From positions 992,001 through 1,056,000 of the forward strand of contig NZ_CP014671.1 in NCBI RefSeq assembly GCF_001697225.1: a stretch of DNA of 64,000 nucleotides, read 5' to 3'. Both the position numbers and the translations under genes were made by a program. The notes under the pieces were generated by a model. That model searched no databases. It saw nothing but the letters and a program-made list of their open reading frames with translations, and was not told the DNA's origin. Every line of letters starts with the position of its first letter. Positions within the stretch are counted from its first letter, which is position 1. Of the stretch, positions 54,928 through 64,000 are shown piece after piece. Source of the stretch: Immundisolibacter cernigliae. GTDB taxonomy: Bacteria > Pseudomonadota > Gammaproteobacteria > Immundisolibacterales > Immundisolibacteraceae.

Positions 54928-57165
54928 ATGAGCCTCGACGACACCATCGAACGCCTGCCGCTGAAGACCTTCACCGAGAAGGCGTACCTGGATTACGCCA
55001 TGTACGTGATCCTGGACCGCGCCCTGCCGCACCTGGCCGATGGCCTGAAGCCCGTGCAGCGGCGCATCGTCTACGCCATGTCGGAGCTGGGTCTTGCCGC
55101 CGGCAACAAGCCGAAAAAATCGGCCCGCACCATCGGCGACGTGATCGGCAAGTTCCATCCGCACGGCGACAGCGCCTGCTACGAAGCCATGGTGCTGATG
55201 GCGCAGGACTTCTCGTACCGCTACCCGCTGGTCGAGGGCCAGGGCAACTGGGGCAGCGCGGACGATCCGAAGTCGTTCGCCGCCATGCGCTACACCGAGG
55301 CGCGGCTGTCGCGCTATGCGGACCTGCTGCTGGCCGAGCTGGGCCAGGGCACGGTGGATTTCACGCCCAATTTCGACGGCACGCTCGACGAGCCGCAGCT
55401 GCTGCCGGCCCGGCTGCCGAACATCCTGCTCAACGGCGGCCACGGCATAGCCGTGGGCATGGCCACCGACATTCCGCCGCACAACCTGCGCGAAGTGGCC
55501 GCCGCCGTGCTGCACCTGCTGGATCATCCGGACGCCAGTCTGGAAGACCTGTGCCGGCTGGTGCCGGCGCCGGATTTTCCGACCGGCTGCGAAATCATCA
55601 CCCCGCGCTCCGAGCTGCTCGACATGTACCGCAGCGGCAACGGCAGCGTGCGGGCGCGGGCGCGCTACGAGCTGGACGAGGGCGACATCATCATCACCGT
55701 GCTGCCGTACCAGGTGTCCGGCGCGCGCGTGCTGGAGCAGATCGCCGCCCAGATGCAGGCCAAGAAGCTGCCCTGGCTTGAAGACCTGCGCGACGAGTCC
55801 GACCACGAGAACCCGACCCGGCTGGTGCTGGTGCCGCGCAGCAAGCGCATCGATGTCGAGGCCCTGATGGGGCACCTGTTCGCCACCACGGAGCTGGAAA
55901 AAAGCTACCGCGTGAACCTGAACTGCATTGGCCTGGATGGCCGGCCGGGCGTGCGCGACCTGCGCGGGCTGCTGGTCGAGTGGCTTGAGTTCCGCACCGT
56001 CACCGTGCGCCGACGCCTGCAGCATCGCCTCACGCGCGTGCAGGACCGCCTGCACATCCTGGAAGGCCTGCTGATCGCGTTCCTGAACATCGACGAAGTG
56101 ATCGCCATCATCCGTTACGAGGATCGCCCCAAGGCGGTGCTGATGGAGCGCTTTGCGCTCAGCGACACGCAGGCCGAGGCGATCCTGGAACTCAAACTGC
56201 GCCACCTGGCGCGGCTGGAGGAAACGCGTCTCACCGGCGAGCGCGACGAGCTGGCCGCCGAGCGCGACCGCCTGCAAGGCACGCTCGACTCCGACAGATT
56301 GCTGCGCGGCCTGATCCGCGACGAAATCAAGGCCGATGCCGAAAAATACGGCGACCCGCGCCGCTGCCTGCTGGTCGAGCGCGGCGCCTCGCGGGCGCTG
56401 GCGGAAGCGGAGCTGACGCCCAGCGAACCGGTGACCGTGGCGCTGTCGGCCCACGGCTGGGTGCGCCTGGCCAAGGGCCACGATGTCGACCCGCAGGGCC
56501 TGACGTATCGCTCCGGCGACAGCTACCTGGCCGCTGCGCGCGGGCGCAGCAACCAGCAGGCCGTGTTCCTGGATTCGACCGGCCGCGCCTACGCCCTGCC
56601 GGCGCACACGCTGCCCTCGGCGCGCGGCCACGGCGAGCCGCTGTCCGGGCGCCTGACGCTGGAAGCCGGCGCGCGCATGCTGCACGTGGTGCTCGGCGAG
56701 CCGGACGAGCGCTACCTGATCGCCAGCGATGCCGGCTACGGCTTCGTCACGCCGCTGGAGTCGCTGATCTCGCGCCAGCGCTCCGGCAAGGCGCTGCTCA
56801 GCGTGCCGGACGGCGCGCTGCCGCTGGCGCCGCTGCGCGTCGATGGCGACGCCGACCTGCGCGTTGCCTGCGTCAGCACGGCCGGACGGCTGCTGGTGTT
56901 CCCGGCCGGCGAACTGCCGGAACTGGCGCGCGGCAAGGGCATGAAGCTGCTTGGCATCCCCGGCAAGCTGGTCGCCAGCGGCGAGGAGAAGCTGCTGGCC
57001 GTGCTCGCGCTGCCGGGTGATGCGGCGCTTCGGGTGCTGTCCGGCGGCCGTCACCTGACCCTGCGCGGCAGTGATCTGAACGCCTACAGCGCCTCGCGCG
57101 GCGCGCGTGGCAAGCCGCTGCCGCGCGGCTTCGCCCGGGTGCGCGGACTGGAGCTGGAGGTCTGA
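54928..57165 (+). CDS. parC: DNA topoisomerase IV subunit A
   Basis: 745 aa. Decatenates daughter chromosomes with Par[21 protein letters not shown] near the start, the quinolone-region [13 protein letters not shown] with the wild-type Ser and Glu, active-site Tyr122 in [10 protein letters not shown], and ParC-type C-terminal blades. Shorter C-terminus than GyrA. ATG 54928; the open frame upstream lacks homology. parE is not adjacent. Confidence 0.96.
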   Translation: MSLDDTIERLPLKTFTEKAYLDYAMYVILDRALPHLADGLKPVQRRIVYAMSELGLAAGNKPKKSARTIGDVIGKFHPHGDSACYEAMVLMAQDFSYRYPLVEGQGNWGSADDPKSFAAMRYTEARLSRYADLLLAELGQGTVDFTPNFDGTLDEPQLLPARLPNILLNGGHGIAVGMATDIPPHNLREVAAAVLHLLDHPDASLEDLCRLVPAPDFPTGCEIITPRSELLDMYRSGNGSVRARARYELDEGDIIITVLPYQVSGARVLEQIAAQMQAKKLPWLEDLRDESDHENPTRLVLVPRSKRIDVEALMGHLFATTELEKSYRVNLNCIGLDGRPGVRDLRGLLVEWLEFRTVTVRRRLQHRLTRVQDRLHILEGLLIAFLNIDEVIAIIRYEDRPKAVLMERFALSDTQAEAILELKLRHLARLEETRLTGERDELAAERDRLQGTLDSDRLLRGLIRDEIKADAEKYGDPRRCLLVERGASRALAEAELTPSEPVTVALSAHGWVRLAKGHDVDPQGLTYRSGDSYLAAARGRSNQQAVFLDSTGRAYALPAHTLPSARGHGEPLSGRLTLEAGARMLHVVLGEPDERYLIASDAGYGFVTPLESLISRQRSGKALLSVPDGALPLAPLRVDGDADLRVACVSTAGRLLVFPAGELPELARGKGMKLLGIPGKLVASGEEKLLAVLALPGDAALRVLSGGRHLTLRGSDLNAYSASRGARGKPLPRGFARVRGLELEV

Positions 57166-57348
57166 CGCACCGCAACAGGCCACCGGCAGCGCCCGTCAGG
57201 CAACGATGAGCACCCCGGCATCACCCGAATAACAAGGCAGACACTGGCGCCGCGCGCAAAAATGGCGATACTGTGCGCGCCGGGCGTCTTGCCGGGCGCG
57301 CCCCACCGCCGACCCGACCGGTCGGACCAGCACCTTCAAGGGAGAACG

Positions 57349-58212
57349 ATGCGGCCATCCCCGGTATTGCGCCTCATGGTCGGCACGCTGATCGCCGCGT
57401 GCCTCGCCACCGTCCAGGCAGCACCCAGCGCGCCGGCGAGCCGATCCGCCGTGGACCTGCGCTCGCGCGCCGCGCTGATCATGCGCGCCGACACCGGCCA
57501 GGTGCTGTACGCCAAGAATGCCGACCAGACCCTGCCGATCGCCTCCATCACCAAGCTCATGACCGCCATGGTGGTGCTGGATGCCGGTCAGCCGATGAAC
57601 CAGATACTGACCATCACCGACGCCGAGCGCGACCGTCTGCGCGGCACTACCTCACGTCTGGCCATCGGCACCAAGCTGTCCCGCAGCGAGCTGCTGCGCC
57701 TGGCGCTGATGTCGTCCGAGAACCGCGCCGCGGCGGCGCTGCTGCGCAATTACCCGGGCGGCCCGGCGGCCGGCGTGGCGGCCATGAACCGCAAGGCGCG
57801 GGCGCTGGGCATGACCCACACGCGCTTCGTGGAAGCCACCGGCCTGTCGGGCGACAACCGCTCGACGCCGAGCGATCTGGCGCGCATGGTGCAGGCCGCT
57901 GCACGCTACTCGACCATCCGCGCCTACTCCACCACGCCCGAGTACACGGTCAAGGTCGGGCGGCACCTGACCCAGTACCGCAACACCAACCCACTGGTGC
58001 GCAACCCGCAGTGGAACATCGCCGTCACCAAGACCGGCTACCTCAACGAAGCCGGCCGCTGCCTGGTAATGCACACCACCGTCGGCAACAAGCCGGTGGT
58101 GATGGTGCTGATGGACTCGTCGGGCACGCTGACCCGCGTCGGCGATGCCGGCCGGGCGCGCCGCTGGATGGAAGCCTCGGCGCGCACAACCCAGGTCGCC
58201 GCCAGCCGCTGA
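57349..58212 (+). CDS. pbpG: D-alanyl-D-alanine endopeptidase (PBP7-like)
   Basis: 287 aa periplasmic S11 peptidase that cuts peptidoglycan crosslinks. Signal peptide (residues about 1-24, ending VQA), SxxK as Ser66-Ile-Thr-Lys69 (ASITKLMTAMVVLD), SxN in SSENRAA, and Lys228-Thr-Gly in VTKTGYLNEAG. No C-terminal amphipathic anchor as in PBP5/6. ATG 57349 behind AAGGGAGA. Confidence 0.93.
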   Translation: MRPSPVLRLMVGTLIAACLATVQAAPSAPASRSAVDLRSRAALIMRADTGQVLYAKNADQTLPIASITKLMTAMVVLDAGQPMNQILTITDAERDRLRGTTSRLAIGTKLSRSELLRLALMSSENRAAAALLRNYPGGPAAGVAAMNRKARALGMTHTRFVEATGLSGDNRSTPSDLARMVQAAARYSTIRAYSTTPEYTVKVGRHLTQYRNTNPLVRNPQWNIAVTKTGYLNEAGRCLVMHTTVGNKPVVMVLMDSSGTLTRVGDAGRARRWMEASARTTQVAASR

Positions 58213-58233
58213 TTGGACGGCGGCGGCGCGGCC

Positions 58234-58860
58234 TCAGCCCGACCGATCCGGCAACTGCGGCAGGTTCGCCGCCAGCCACGGGCGTTGCCGATCGCGCGCG
58301 AGTTCCGTTGCGCGGGTGATGGCGCACAGGTCGTCCAGCGCCTGCTCGAAGGCGTCGTTGACCACCAGATAGTCGAACTCCGGCCAGTGGCCGAGCTCCG
58401 CCAGAGCGTCCCGCATGCGCCGGTCGATGACGGTCGAATCATCGCCGCGGCCACCCAGGCGCGCCCGCAGCGTTGCCACCGACGGCGGCAGGATCATCAC
58501 CGTGACGCAGCCGGGCAGCTTGTCCCGCGCCTGACGCGCGCCCTGCCAGTCTATCTCCAGCACCACCGACTCACCCGCCGCAAGCGACCGGGCCACGGCC
58601 ACCGCCGAGGTGCCGTAGTGATGGTCGAACACCTGCGCGCACTCCAGAAATTCGCCGGCCGCCTGCATGGCCGCGAAGCGCTCCTCGCTCACGAAGTGAT
58701 AGGCCACGCCGTTGCGTTCACCGGGCCGCGGTGGGCGGGTGGTATAGGACACCGACAGCGACAAGCTCTGCCGACGGCCCACCAGGGCGCGTACCAGACT
58801 GGTCTTGCCGACTCCGGACGGGCCGCAGACGACGTACAGGAGACCGGGATTGGCAGACAT
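58234..58860 (-). CDS. gmk: Guanylate kinase
   Basis: 208 aa. GMP to GDP. LLYVVCGPSGVGKTSLVRAL gives the P-loop; SVSYTTRPPRPGERNGVAYH and EIDWQGARQARDKLP follow. ATG 58860. It converges on the PBP7 gene with a 21-base gap. Confidence 0.96.
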   Translation of the reverse strand: MSANPGLLYVVCGPSGVGKTSLVRALVGRRQSLSLSVSYTTRPPRPGERNGVAYHFVSEERFAAMQAAGEFLECAQVFDHHYGTSAVAVARSLAAGESVVLEIDWQGARQARDKLPGCVTVMILPPSVATLRARLGGRGDDSTVIDRRMRDALAELGHWPEFDYLVVNDAFEQALDDLCAITRATELARDRQRPWLAANLPQLPDRSG

Positions 58861-59201
58861 GACGGTGGTTTCAGCTCGGGCAGGGGAGTGGATTCGCGGC
58901 AAATTATCCGCCCGGCCGGGCGCAGGGTGTACGAGGCCCATGCGGCGCTCCGCCGCGAAGCGTCGCATCAGGCATTCGGCCCGGGGGCGGGCCTCCCACA
59001 GTCGAGTGACGGGTCGTGGGAGCGGCGCCCTCGCCGCGAATCCCGGACTTGACCTGCCGCATCGGCCACATTCGACCCGGGAGCGGGCCTTCCACACAGG
59101 AGAACCGCCGGAATACCGTTTGGTTCAGGCGGTCGGGACCGTCGACCTGCTTTGGCGGGACAATACGCTTCCCGCTGTGTCCGTGGCACCGAATCCCGAT
59201 C
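58861..59201. repeat. gmk-ampD gap with a cluster of second-family REP-like units
   Basis: 341 bases without a credible gene. Three related units alternate in orientation: inverted 58974-59000 (ends GGGCCTCCCACA), forward 59014-59041 (TCGTGGGAGCGGCGCCCTCG), inverted 59068-59097 (GGGCCTTCCACAC). They share GTGGGAGC-type ends with the doublet before parC. Confidence 0.65.
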
Positions 59202-59789
59202 ATGACCCCGCCCTGCCCGCTCGCGACTGACGCATGGCGCATCGACCCAGGCACCGGCCTGGCGCAGGGCGCGGTCCAGTTGCCCTCTCCGCACTGCGAC
59301 GCCCGCCCGCCGGGGATGGCGATCGAGCTGCTGGTGATCCACGCCATCAGTCTGCCGGCCGGCGAATACGGCGGCGATGACGTGGCAGCGCTGTTCCTGG
59401 GCACGCTCGACTGCAGCCGCCGGGCCGACTACGGCGAGCTGGCGAATCTTCGCGTATCGGCCCATTTCCTGGTCCGCCGCGACGGGCAGGTGCAGCAGTT
59501 CGTGCCCGTGCACCGGCGCGCCTGGCACGCCGGCGTGTCGTGCTTTGCCGGGCGCGAGCGCTGCAACGATTTTTCGGTCGGCATCGAGCTGGAGGGCTGC
59601 GACCGCGACCGCTTCACGGCCGCCCAGTACGCCACGCTGGCCGCGCTGACGCGGGCAGTGCGCGCCGCCTGCCCGGCCATTCGGGCCGAGAACATCGTCG
59701 GCCACAGCGAGATCGCGCCCGGCCGCAAGACCGATCCGGGCCCGCACTTCGACTGGGCCGTTTATCGGGCGGCGCTGATGGCGGCCTGA
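59202..59789 (+). CDS. ampD: 1,6-anhydro-N-acetylmuramyl-L-alanine amidase AmpD
   Basis: 195 aa cytoplasmic zinc amidase of peptidoglycan recycling, which lowers the signal for AmpR-controlled beta-lactamases. LLVIHAISLPAGEYGG (zinc His), VSAHFLVRRDGQVQQFVPV, RAWHAGVS and VGHSEIAPGRKTDPGPHFDW (zinc His and Asp). No signal peptide, as expected. ATG 59202; overlaps the next gene by one base (TGATG). Confidence 0.94.
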   Translation: MTPPCPLATDAWRIDPGTGLAQGAVQLPSPHCDARPPGMAIELLVIHAISLPAGEYGGDDVAALFLGTLDCSRRADYGELANLRVSAHFLVRRDGQVQQFVPVHRRAWHAGVSCFAGRERCNDFSVGIELEGCDRDRFTAAQYATLAALTRAVRAACPAIRAENIVGHSEIAPGRKTDPGPHFDWAVYRAALMAA

Positions 59790-60394
59790 TGGACGCGCCG
59801 GTCACCACCTTCGACCTGCTGCGCCACGGCGAACCGGCGGGCGGCCCGCGTTTTCGCGGCTCCGTGGACGATCCGCTGTCGCCCGCCGGCTGGGCCCAGC
59901 TTGAAACGGCCACCGCCGGCGGCGCCTGGGATCGCGTCGTCTGCTCGCCGCTGCGCCGGTGCCGGGAGTTTGCCGAGGTGCTGGCCCGGCAGCGGGGGCT
60001 TGAGTGCCGGGTCGAGACCGATTTTCGCGAAATCAGCTTCGGCCTGTGGGAAGGCCTCACGTCGGCCCAGGTGGAGGCCGCCTACGGCGCCGCGCTGGCT
60101 AATTTCTGGAATGACCCGGTGGCCCATCCGCCGCCGCAGGGCGAGCCGTTGGCCGACTTCTGCGCCCGGGTCGAGACCGCCTGGCAGCGCCTGATTGCCG
60201 ACTCGCGCGGCCAGCGCGTACTGGTGGTGGCCCACGGCGGAACCATCGCCATGCTGCTGCGCAGCGTGCTGGGCATGCCGCTGAGTCACAGCTGGCGGGT
60301 ACGCATGGGTTATGCGGGCCAGGCGCGGCTGCGCCTGGACCACACGCCGCACGGCGTGCTGATGGCGCTGCTGCGGCTGGATCCGGGCGTCTGA
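59789..60394 (+). CDS. Histidine phosphatase family protein (CobC-like)
   Basis: 201 aa phosphoglycerate-mutase-like phosphatase. RHG motif in FDLLRHGEPAGG, VVCSPLRRCREFA, EISFGLWEGLT and VVAHGGTIAMLL. CobC (alpha-ribazole phosphatase) is a possible role, but no other cobalamin genes are nearby, so the substrate stays open. Coupled to ampD. Confidence 0.88.
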   Translation: MDAPVTTFDLLRHGEPAGGPRFRGSVDDPLSPAGWAQLETATAGGAWDRVVCSPLRRCREFAEVLARQRGLECRVETDFREISFGLWEGLTSAQVEAAYGAALANFWNDPVAHPPPQGEPLADFCARVETAWQRLIADSRGQRVLVVAHGGTIAMLLRSVLGMPLSHSWRVRMGYAGQARLRLDHTPHGVLMALLRLDPGV

Positions 60395-60406
60395 ATCGGG
60401 TCGAAA

Positions 60407-62518
60407 TCAGGTCGGCAGGCGCAGCGGCAGCGAGCGCAGGCGCTGACCGGTCAGTGAAAACAGCGCATTGGCCACGGCCGGCGCCAGCGGCGGCACGCCA
60501 GGTTCGCCGGTGCCGCCGGGCGGCTCCTGGCTGCCGACGATGTGCACCTCGATGCGCGGCATCCGGTCCAGCCGCAGCAAAGGATAGGTGTCGAAATTGC
60601 CGATCCGGGCGCTGCCGCCGGCAATCGGCACCTCGCCATACAGGGCCGCCGTCAGGCCATAGACGATGCCGCCTTCCATTTGTGCCACGACCTGGTCGGG
60701 GTTCACGTGCCGGCCGCAGTCGATGACGCACACCACGCGCCGCACCCGTGGCGCGCCGTCCGCCACCTCGACCTCGGCCACCTGCGCCACGTAGCTGCCG
60801 TAGCTCATGTGCACGGCAAGACCCCGGGACTGCCCCTGGGGCAGTGGCTGGCCCCAGCCGGCACGCTCGGCGGCCAGTTCCAGCACCCGCAGGTGACGCG
60901 GCTGCCGGGCCAGCAGGCGGCGGCGGAATGCCAGCGGGTCCTCCCCCGCGGCATGAGCCAGCTCGTCGATGAAGGACTCGACCACGAAGGCATTGCCGGA
61001 GCTGCCCACCGAGCGCCAGTAGCCGACCGGCACGCCGGTTTCCACCAGCGCACAGTCCACGGCCACGTTGGGGATGGCATACGGCAGCTCGCGCACGCCT
61101 TCCACCACCGTGCGGTCGATGCCGCCCTTGATGGTGTCCGGCGCCAAGCGGGACTGGATCGACGGGCTGGCGATGCGGTGCTGCCAGGCGCTGGGGGTCT
61201 TCTCGTGGAGCGCCGCCGTCAACCGGTGCGCCGCCGCCGGGCGATAGAAGTCATGCGCGAGATCGTCCTCGCGCGACCAGATCACCTTGACCGGCGCCCC
61301 CGCGGCACGTGACAGCGCCACCGCATCGAGCACGAAATCGACCTCGAAACGCCGCCCGAAGCCGCCGCCCAGGTACGTGGTGTGCACGGTCACCCGCTCG
61401 CGCGGGATGCCGAGCAGCTTGGCGGCGGCGTCGCGGGAGCGCGTCTGGCCCTGCGTCGGCGCCCAGATTTCGCACTGACCATCCCGCACATGGGCGGTGG
61501 CGTTCATCGGCTCAAGACAGGCGTGGGCCAGAAACGGCAGGCGATAGGTGGCTTCAAGGGTTTTGCCGGCCGCTTTCAAAGCGGCGTCGACATCCCCGTC
61601 CCGGCGCGCCGGACTGCCGGGTTGCTCCAGCGCCGCATCGAGCGCCCTAGCGATGCTGGCATCGTCCATTGCCAGCGCCGCCGGCCGCCATTTGACGGTG
61701 ATCCTCTGCGCCGCCCGGCGCGCCTGCCAGTAACCGTCCGCGATCACGCCGACACCCGAATCGATGGCGACGATCTTGCGCACGCCGGGCAGCGCCTGCG
61801 CGGCCGTGGCGTCGAAGCTCTCCAATACAGCGCCGAACTGCGGCGGGCGCAGCACCACCGCCGTCAGCAGGCCCGGCTGTGTCACGTCGATGCCAAATTG
61901 CGCCTGGCCAGTGACCTTGGCCAGGTTGTCCACCCGCGGCGTGGGCTTGCCGATGTAGCGGTACTCGGCCGGCGGCTTGCGCGGCGGTTTTTCGGGCACC
62001 GGCAGGGTGGCGGCCAGGGCCGCCAGTTCGCCATATCCGAGCGCCTGCCCGGTCGGCCCCAGCACCTTGCCAGCCGCCGTGCGGCAGGCGGTCGGTTCGA
62101 CCTGCCAGGTACGGGCGGCGGCCGCCACCAGCATGGCGCGAGCGCTGGCCGCGGCGTCCGCCAGGGCATCCCAGGACATGCGGATGCTGGTGCTGCCGCC
62201 GGTGCCCATCATGCCCATGGCCAGGTAATAGGCCGGGTCTTCGTCGGCCATGGTCAGGCGCACCGAGGCCAGATCCACGTCCAGCTCGTCGGCCAGGATG
62301 GCGGCAAGGCCGCTGTGTACGCCCTGTCCCATCTCGGACTTGTGCAGCGTCAGCGTGACCGCGCCGTCGCTGGCGATGTGCACGAACGCATTGGGCGCAA
62401 GCGCAGATTCGGATGTCGACCCGGCTGCCCCCGCCAAGGGCAGGCGCAAGGCCAGGCACAGCCCGCCGGCCAGGCTGGCGCCGCTGGCCAGAAACGCGCG
62501 GCGACTCAGGGCGACCAT
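60407..62518 (-). CDS. iorB: Molybdopterin aldehyde/xanthine-type oxidoreductase, large subunit (IorB-like)
   Basis: 703 aa. Single-chain molybdenum subunit of the isoquinoline 1-oxidoreductase type. A Tat signal (SRRAFLASGASLAGG) implies periplasmic export. KSEMGQGVHSGLAAILADEL, TYLGGGFGRRFEVDFV, VGYWRSVGSSGNAFVVESF and the catalytic Glu in GTGEPGVPPLAPAVANA are seen. Pairs with the [2Fe-2S] subunit that lies one base upstream. Oxidises an aldehyde or N-heterocycle; substrate unknown. Confidence 0.91.
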   Translation of the reverse strand: MVALSRRAFLASGASLAGGLCLALRLPLAGAAGSTSESALAPNAFVHIASDGAVTLTLHKSEMGQGVHSGLAAILADELDVDLASVRLTMADEDPAYYLAMGMMGTGGSTSIRMSWDALADAAASARAMLVAAAARTWQVEPTACRTAAGKVLGPTGQALGYGELAALAATLPVPEKPPRKPPAEYRYIGKPTPRVDNLAKVTGQAQFGIDVTQPGLLTAVVLRPPQFGAVLESFDATAAQALPGVRKIVAIDSGVGVIADGYWQARRAAQRITVKWRPAALAMDDASIARALDAALEQPGSPARRDGDVDAALKAAGKTLEATYRLPFLAHACLEPMNATAHVRDGQCEIWAPTQGQTRSRDAAAKLLGIPRERVTVHTTYLGGGFGRRFEVDFVLDAVALSRAAGAPVKVIWSREDDLAHDFYRPAAAHRLTAALHEKTPSAWQHRIASPSIQSRLAPDTIKGGIDRTVVEGVRELPYAIPNVAVDCALVETGVPVGYWRSVGSSGNAFVVESFIDELAHAAGEDPLAFRRRLLARQPRHLRVLELAAERAGWGQPLPQGQSRGLAVHMSYGSYVAQVAEVEVADGAPRVRRVVCVIDCGRHVNPDQVVAQMEGGIVYGLTAALYGEVPIAGGSARIGNFDTYPLLRLDRMPRIEVHIVGSQEPPGGTGEPGVPPLAPAVANALFSLTGQRLRSLPLRLPT

Positions 62519-62519
62519 G

Positions 62520-62984
62520 TCAGGCCGGCTCCCGCGCCAGTACGGCGGCGCGCTTCACGGCCTGCCGAATGCGCTGGTAGGTGCCGCAGCGGCACAGGTT
62601 GCCGCGCAGCGCAGCATCGATGGCCGCATCGTCCGGATCAGGCGTGCGCGCCAGCAGCGCCGTCGCAGCCATGATCTGCCCCGACTGGCAATAGCCGCAC
62701 TGCACCACGTTCAGCTCCATCCAGGCGCGCTGCACGGGGTGACTGCCTTCGGCCGGCAGGCCCTCGATCGTCGTCACCTGCCGCGCGCCGACGGCAGCCA
62801 GTGGCGTCATGCAGGCCGGCGCGGGCTGACCATCCAGGTGCACCGTACAGGCCAGGCACTGCCCCACCCCGCAGCCGAACTTGGCGCCGGTGAGCCCCAG
62901 ATCCTCACGCAGCACCCACAACAGGGGCTTGTCCGGCTCGGCATCGACCTCGAAGGTCTTGCCGTTCACATGCACGCGGGTCAT
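62520..62984 (-). CDS. iorA: [2Fe-2S] subunit of the molybdenum hydroxylase (IorA-like)
   Basis: 154 aa. Two [2Fe-2S] clusters: plant-type ligands in [18 protein letters not shown] with a later Cys in PAPACMTPL, and alpha-helical ligands in [12 protein letters not shown] and [12 protein letters not shown]. No FAD domain. ATG 62984 has GGAG six bases upstream; GTG 62996 is less likely. First gene of the pair. Confidence 0.94.
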   Translation of the reverse strand: MTRVHVNGKTFEVDAEPDKPLLWVLREDLGLTGAKFGCGVGQCLACTVHLDGQPAPACMTPLAAVGARQVTTIEGLPAEGSHPVQRAWMELNVVQCGYCQSGQIMAATALLARTPDPDDAAIDAALRGNLCRCGTYQRIRQAVKRAAVLAREPA

Positions 62985-63107
62985 GGCACGCTCCACCTGA
63001 TCGACAGTCCGGCCAGCCTAACAAGCATGCCGCCGATCGTCGATAGCCGCGGCGGCACCGCAATCTGCTCAAATAGCGCGGCAGAAAAACACCAGGAGGA
63101 GCGCGCC

Positions 63108-64000
63108 ATGAGCGACAGCCGGAGTCAACTCGCCGGATTGATCGAAGCCGCCCATCGCATCGGCGAGCGTGCGGCCACGGAAGCCGATTCCGCCGACCGC
63201 AACCGGCGCCTGTCGGACGAGCTGGTCACCGACCTGGCGCACGCCGGGCTGATCGGCATGCTGCAGCCGCGCCGCTGGGGCGGGCTCGAGGTGTCGTTCC
63301 CGGACTTCGTGCGCGTGTCGCAGGTGCTGGCCCGCTACGACGTCGCGACGTCCTGGGTGCAGGTGCTGCTGGGCTGTCATCACTGGTGGGGCGCGCTGGT
63401 CGGCGAGGAACTGCAACGCGAGCTGTGGGGCGACAACCCGCACCGACTGTTCGCGGACGTGTTCGCGCCCATGGGCGACCTGCGCCACGCCAGCGACGGT
63501 CTGCATCTGTCCGGACGCTGGATGTTCGCCTCCGGCGTGCACTGGTCGGACTTCGTGGCGTTGGGCGCCAACGGCCCCCTGACGCCGGGCGGCGAGCCCG
63601 AATACCTGATGCTGTTCGTGCCCAAGGCAGATTTTCGCGTCGTCGAAGACTGGGACACGGTCGGCCTGCGCGGCACCGGCTCGTGCTCGGTGGAGGTGAC
63701 GGACGCGGTCATCCCGCCGCAGCGGGTGGTGCGCATGGGGCAGATGATGGCCACCGGCACGGCGCCCGGTCAGGCCCTGAACCCCGGGCCAATTTATCAG
63801 GTGCCGTTCGCCGCCGGCCTGTCGATTGCGCTGGCTCCCACCAACGTCGGTGGTGCGCAGGGCATGCTGGCGGCCTTTGGCGAGCGCATGCGCGCACGCA
63901 CGCCGCTGTTCAGCGCCCAGCGGCAGGACGCGCTGGTCACCTCGCAGGTACTGCTGGCGGAAAGCGCCGTGCGCGTGGACGCCATGGAGCAGCTGATGTA
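63108..64000 (+). CDS. Acyl-CoA dehydrogenase-like flavoprotein (runs off the window)
   Basis: First 297 codons only. ATG 63108 behind AGGAGGA. Acyl-CoA dehydrogenase fold with ADEL-type LTDLAHAGLIGMLQPRRWGG, HASDGLHLSGRWMFASGVHW and DTVGLRGTGSCSVEVTDAVI. The latter two resemble the HsaA / HpaH-C2 group of two-component flavin monooxygenases and DszC-like enzymes more than true dehydrogenases. The catalytic region is beyond the edge. Confidence 0.87.
   Translation, partial: MSDSRSQLAGLIEAAHRIGERAATEADSADRNRRLSDELVTDLAHAGLIGMLQPRRWGGLEVSFPDFVRVSQVLARYDVATSWVQVLLGCHHWWGALVGEELQRELWGDNPHRLFADVFAPMGDLRHASDGLHLSGRWMFASGVHWSDFVALGANGPLTPGGEPEYLMLFVPKADFRVVEDWDTVGLRGTGSCSVEVTDAVIPPQRVVRMGQMMATGTAPGQALNPGPIYQVPFAAGLSIALAPTNVGGAQGMLAAFGERMRARTPLFSAQRQDALVTSQVLLAESAVRVDAMEQLM

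Noticed and set aside
53257-57183. 1308-codon open frame on the minus strand
   Set aside because: It lies antisense to parC and out of frame over ubiD, both of which have clear family motifs. The translation is His/Arg/Gln-rich low-complexity, typical of shadow frames in high-GC DNA.

Overview
This is a high-GC, gene-dense chromosomal window from a gammaproteobacterium. The evidence is the gene order rne / rluC-sppA / maf / yceD-rpmF-plsX-fabHDG-acpP-fabF-mltG-tmk-holB-pilZ-tatD, the pilMNOPQ-aroK-aroB cluster divergent from a PBP1A gene, glnA with ntrB-ntrC, and a tRNA-Val(GAC) close to the enterobacterial form. Several accessory genes suggest an environmental, possibly hydrocarbon- or aromatic-degrading lineage: a UbiD-type decarboxylase, an old yellow enzyme, an epoxide hydrolase, an IorAB-type molybdenum hydroxylase, a thiolase/OB-fold pair and an acyl-CoA dehydrogenase-like gene. 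The genus cannot be fixed from the sequence alone.

Layout. 1-14.2 kb: RNase E (5' part), RluC, SppA-like protease, Maf, then the long lipid-synthesis and cell-growth operon. 14.1-19 kb (minus strand): ubiG-hemH, class I aldolase, a methyltransferase and an old yellow enzyme with an altered active-site position. 19-24.2 kb (minus): a HbpS-like protein, YciI, thiolase, its OB-fold partner and a P-type cation ATPase. 24.2-31.9 kb (minus): pilMNOPQ, aroK, aroB, dgt. 32.3-40.2 kb: PBP1A, a nitrogen-control block (glnA with a sigma-54 promoter and an NtrC site, then a DUF4124 protein, ntrB and ntrC) and exonuclease III. 40.4-45.7 kb (minus): a tightly overlapping operon coding for AcsA-type acetyl-CoA synthetase, alpha-keto-acid dehydrogenase E1 alpha, E1 beta, E2 and a separate acyl carrier protein. 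The E2 has two E3-binding domains, and no E3 gene is present.

45.8-52.8 kb is the accessory hot spot. After tRNA-Val come a trypsin-like peptidase and an epoxide hydrolase. Then follows a mosaic built around a REP-associated tyrosine transposase (RAYT). It contains one full RAYT element, a truncated 5' copy, two 210-bp derivatives that share the same 393-bp in-frame internal deletion, and a solo REP at the junction of a tandem duplication of an antitoxin gene start. A lower-GC membrane-protein gene between them has the ends of an integron gene cassette, and the 210-bp element seems to split its attC site. An IS5-family element (1,220 bp, TTAT target duplication) interrupts a small secreted cupin gene, whose frame is restored exactly on excision.

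53-64 kb: UbiD-family decarboxylase, ParC, a PBP7-type endopeptidase, guanylate kinase, AmpD, a histidine phosphatase, an IorB/IorA pair and the start of an acyl-CoA dehydrogenase-like flavoprotein. Two clusters of a second REP-like repeat family lie in the intergenic gaps. Housekeeping calls are firm. The cassette, promoter and operon-function statements are inferences.
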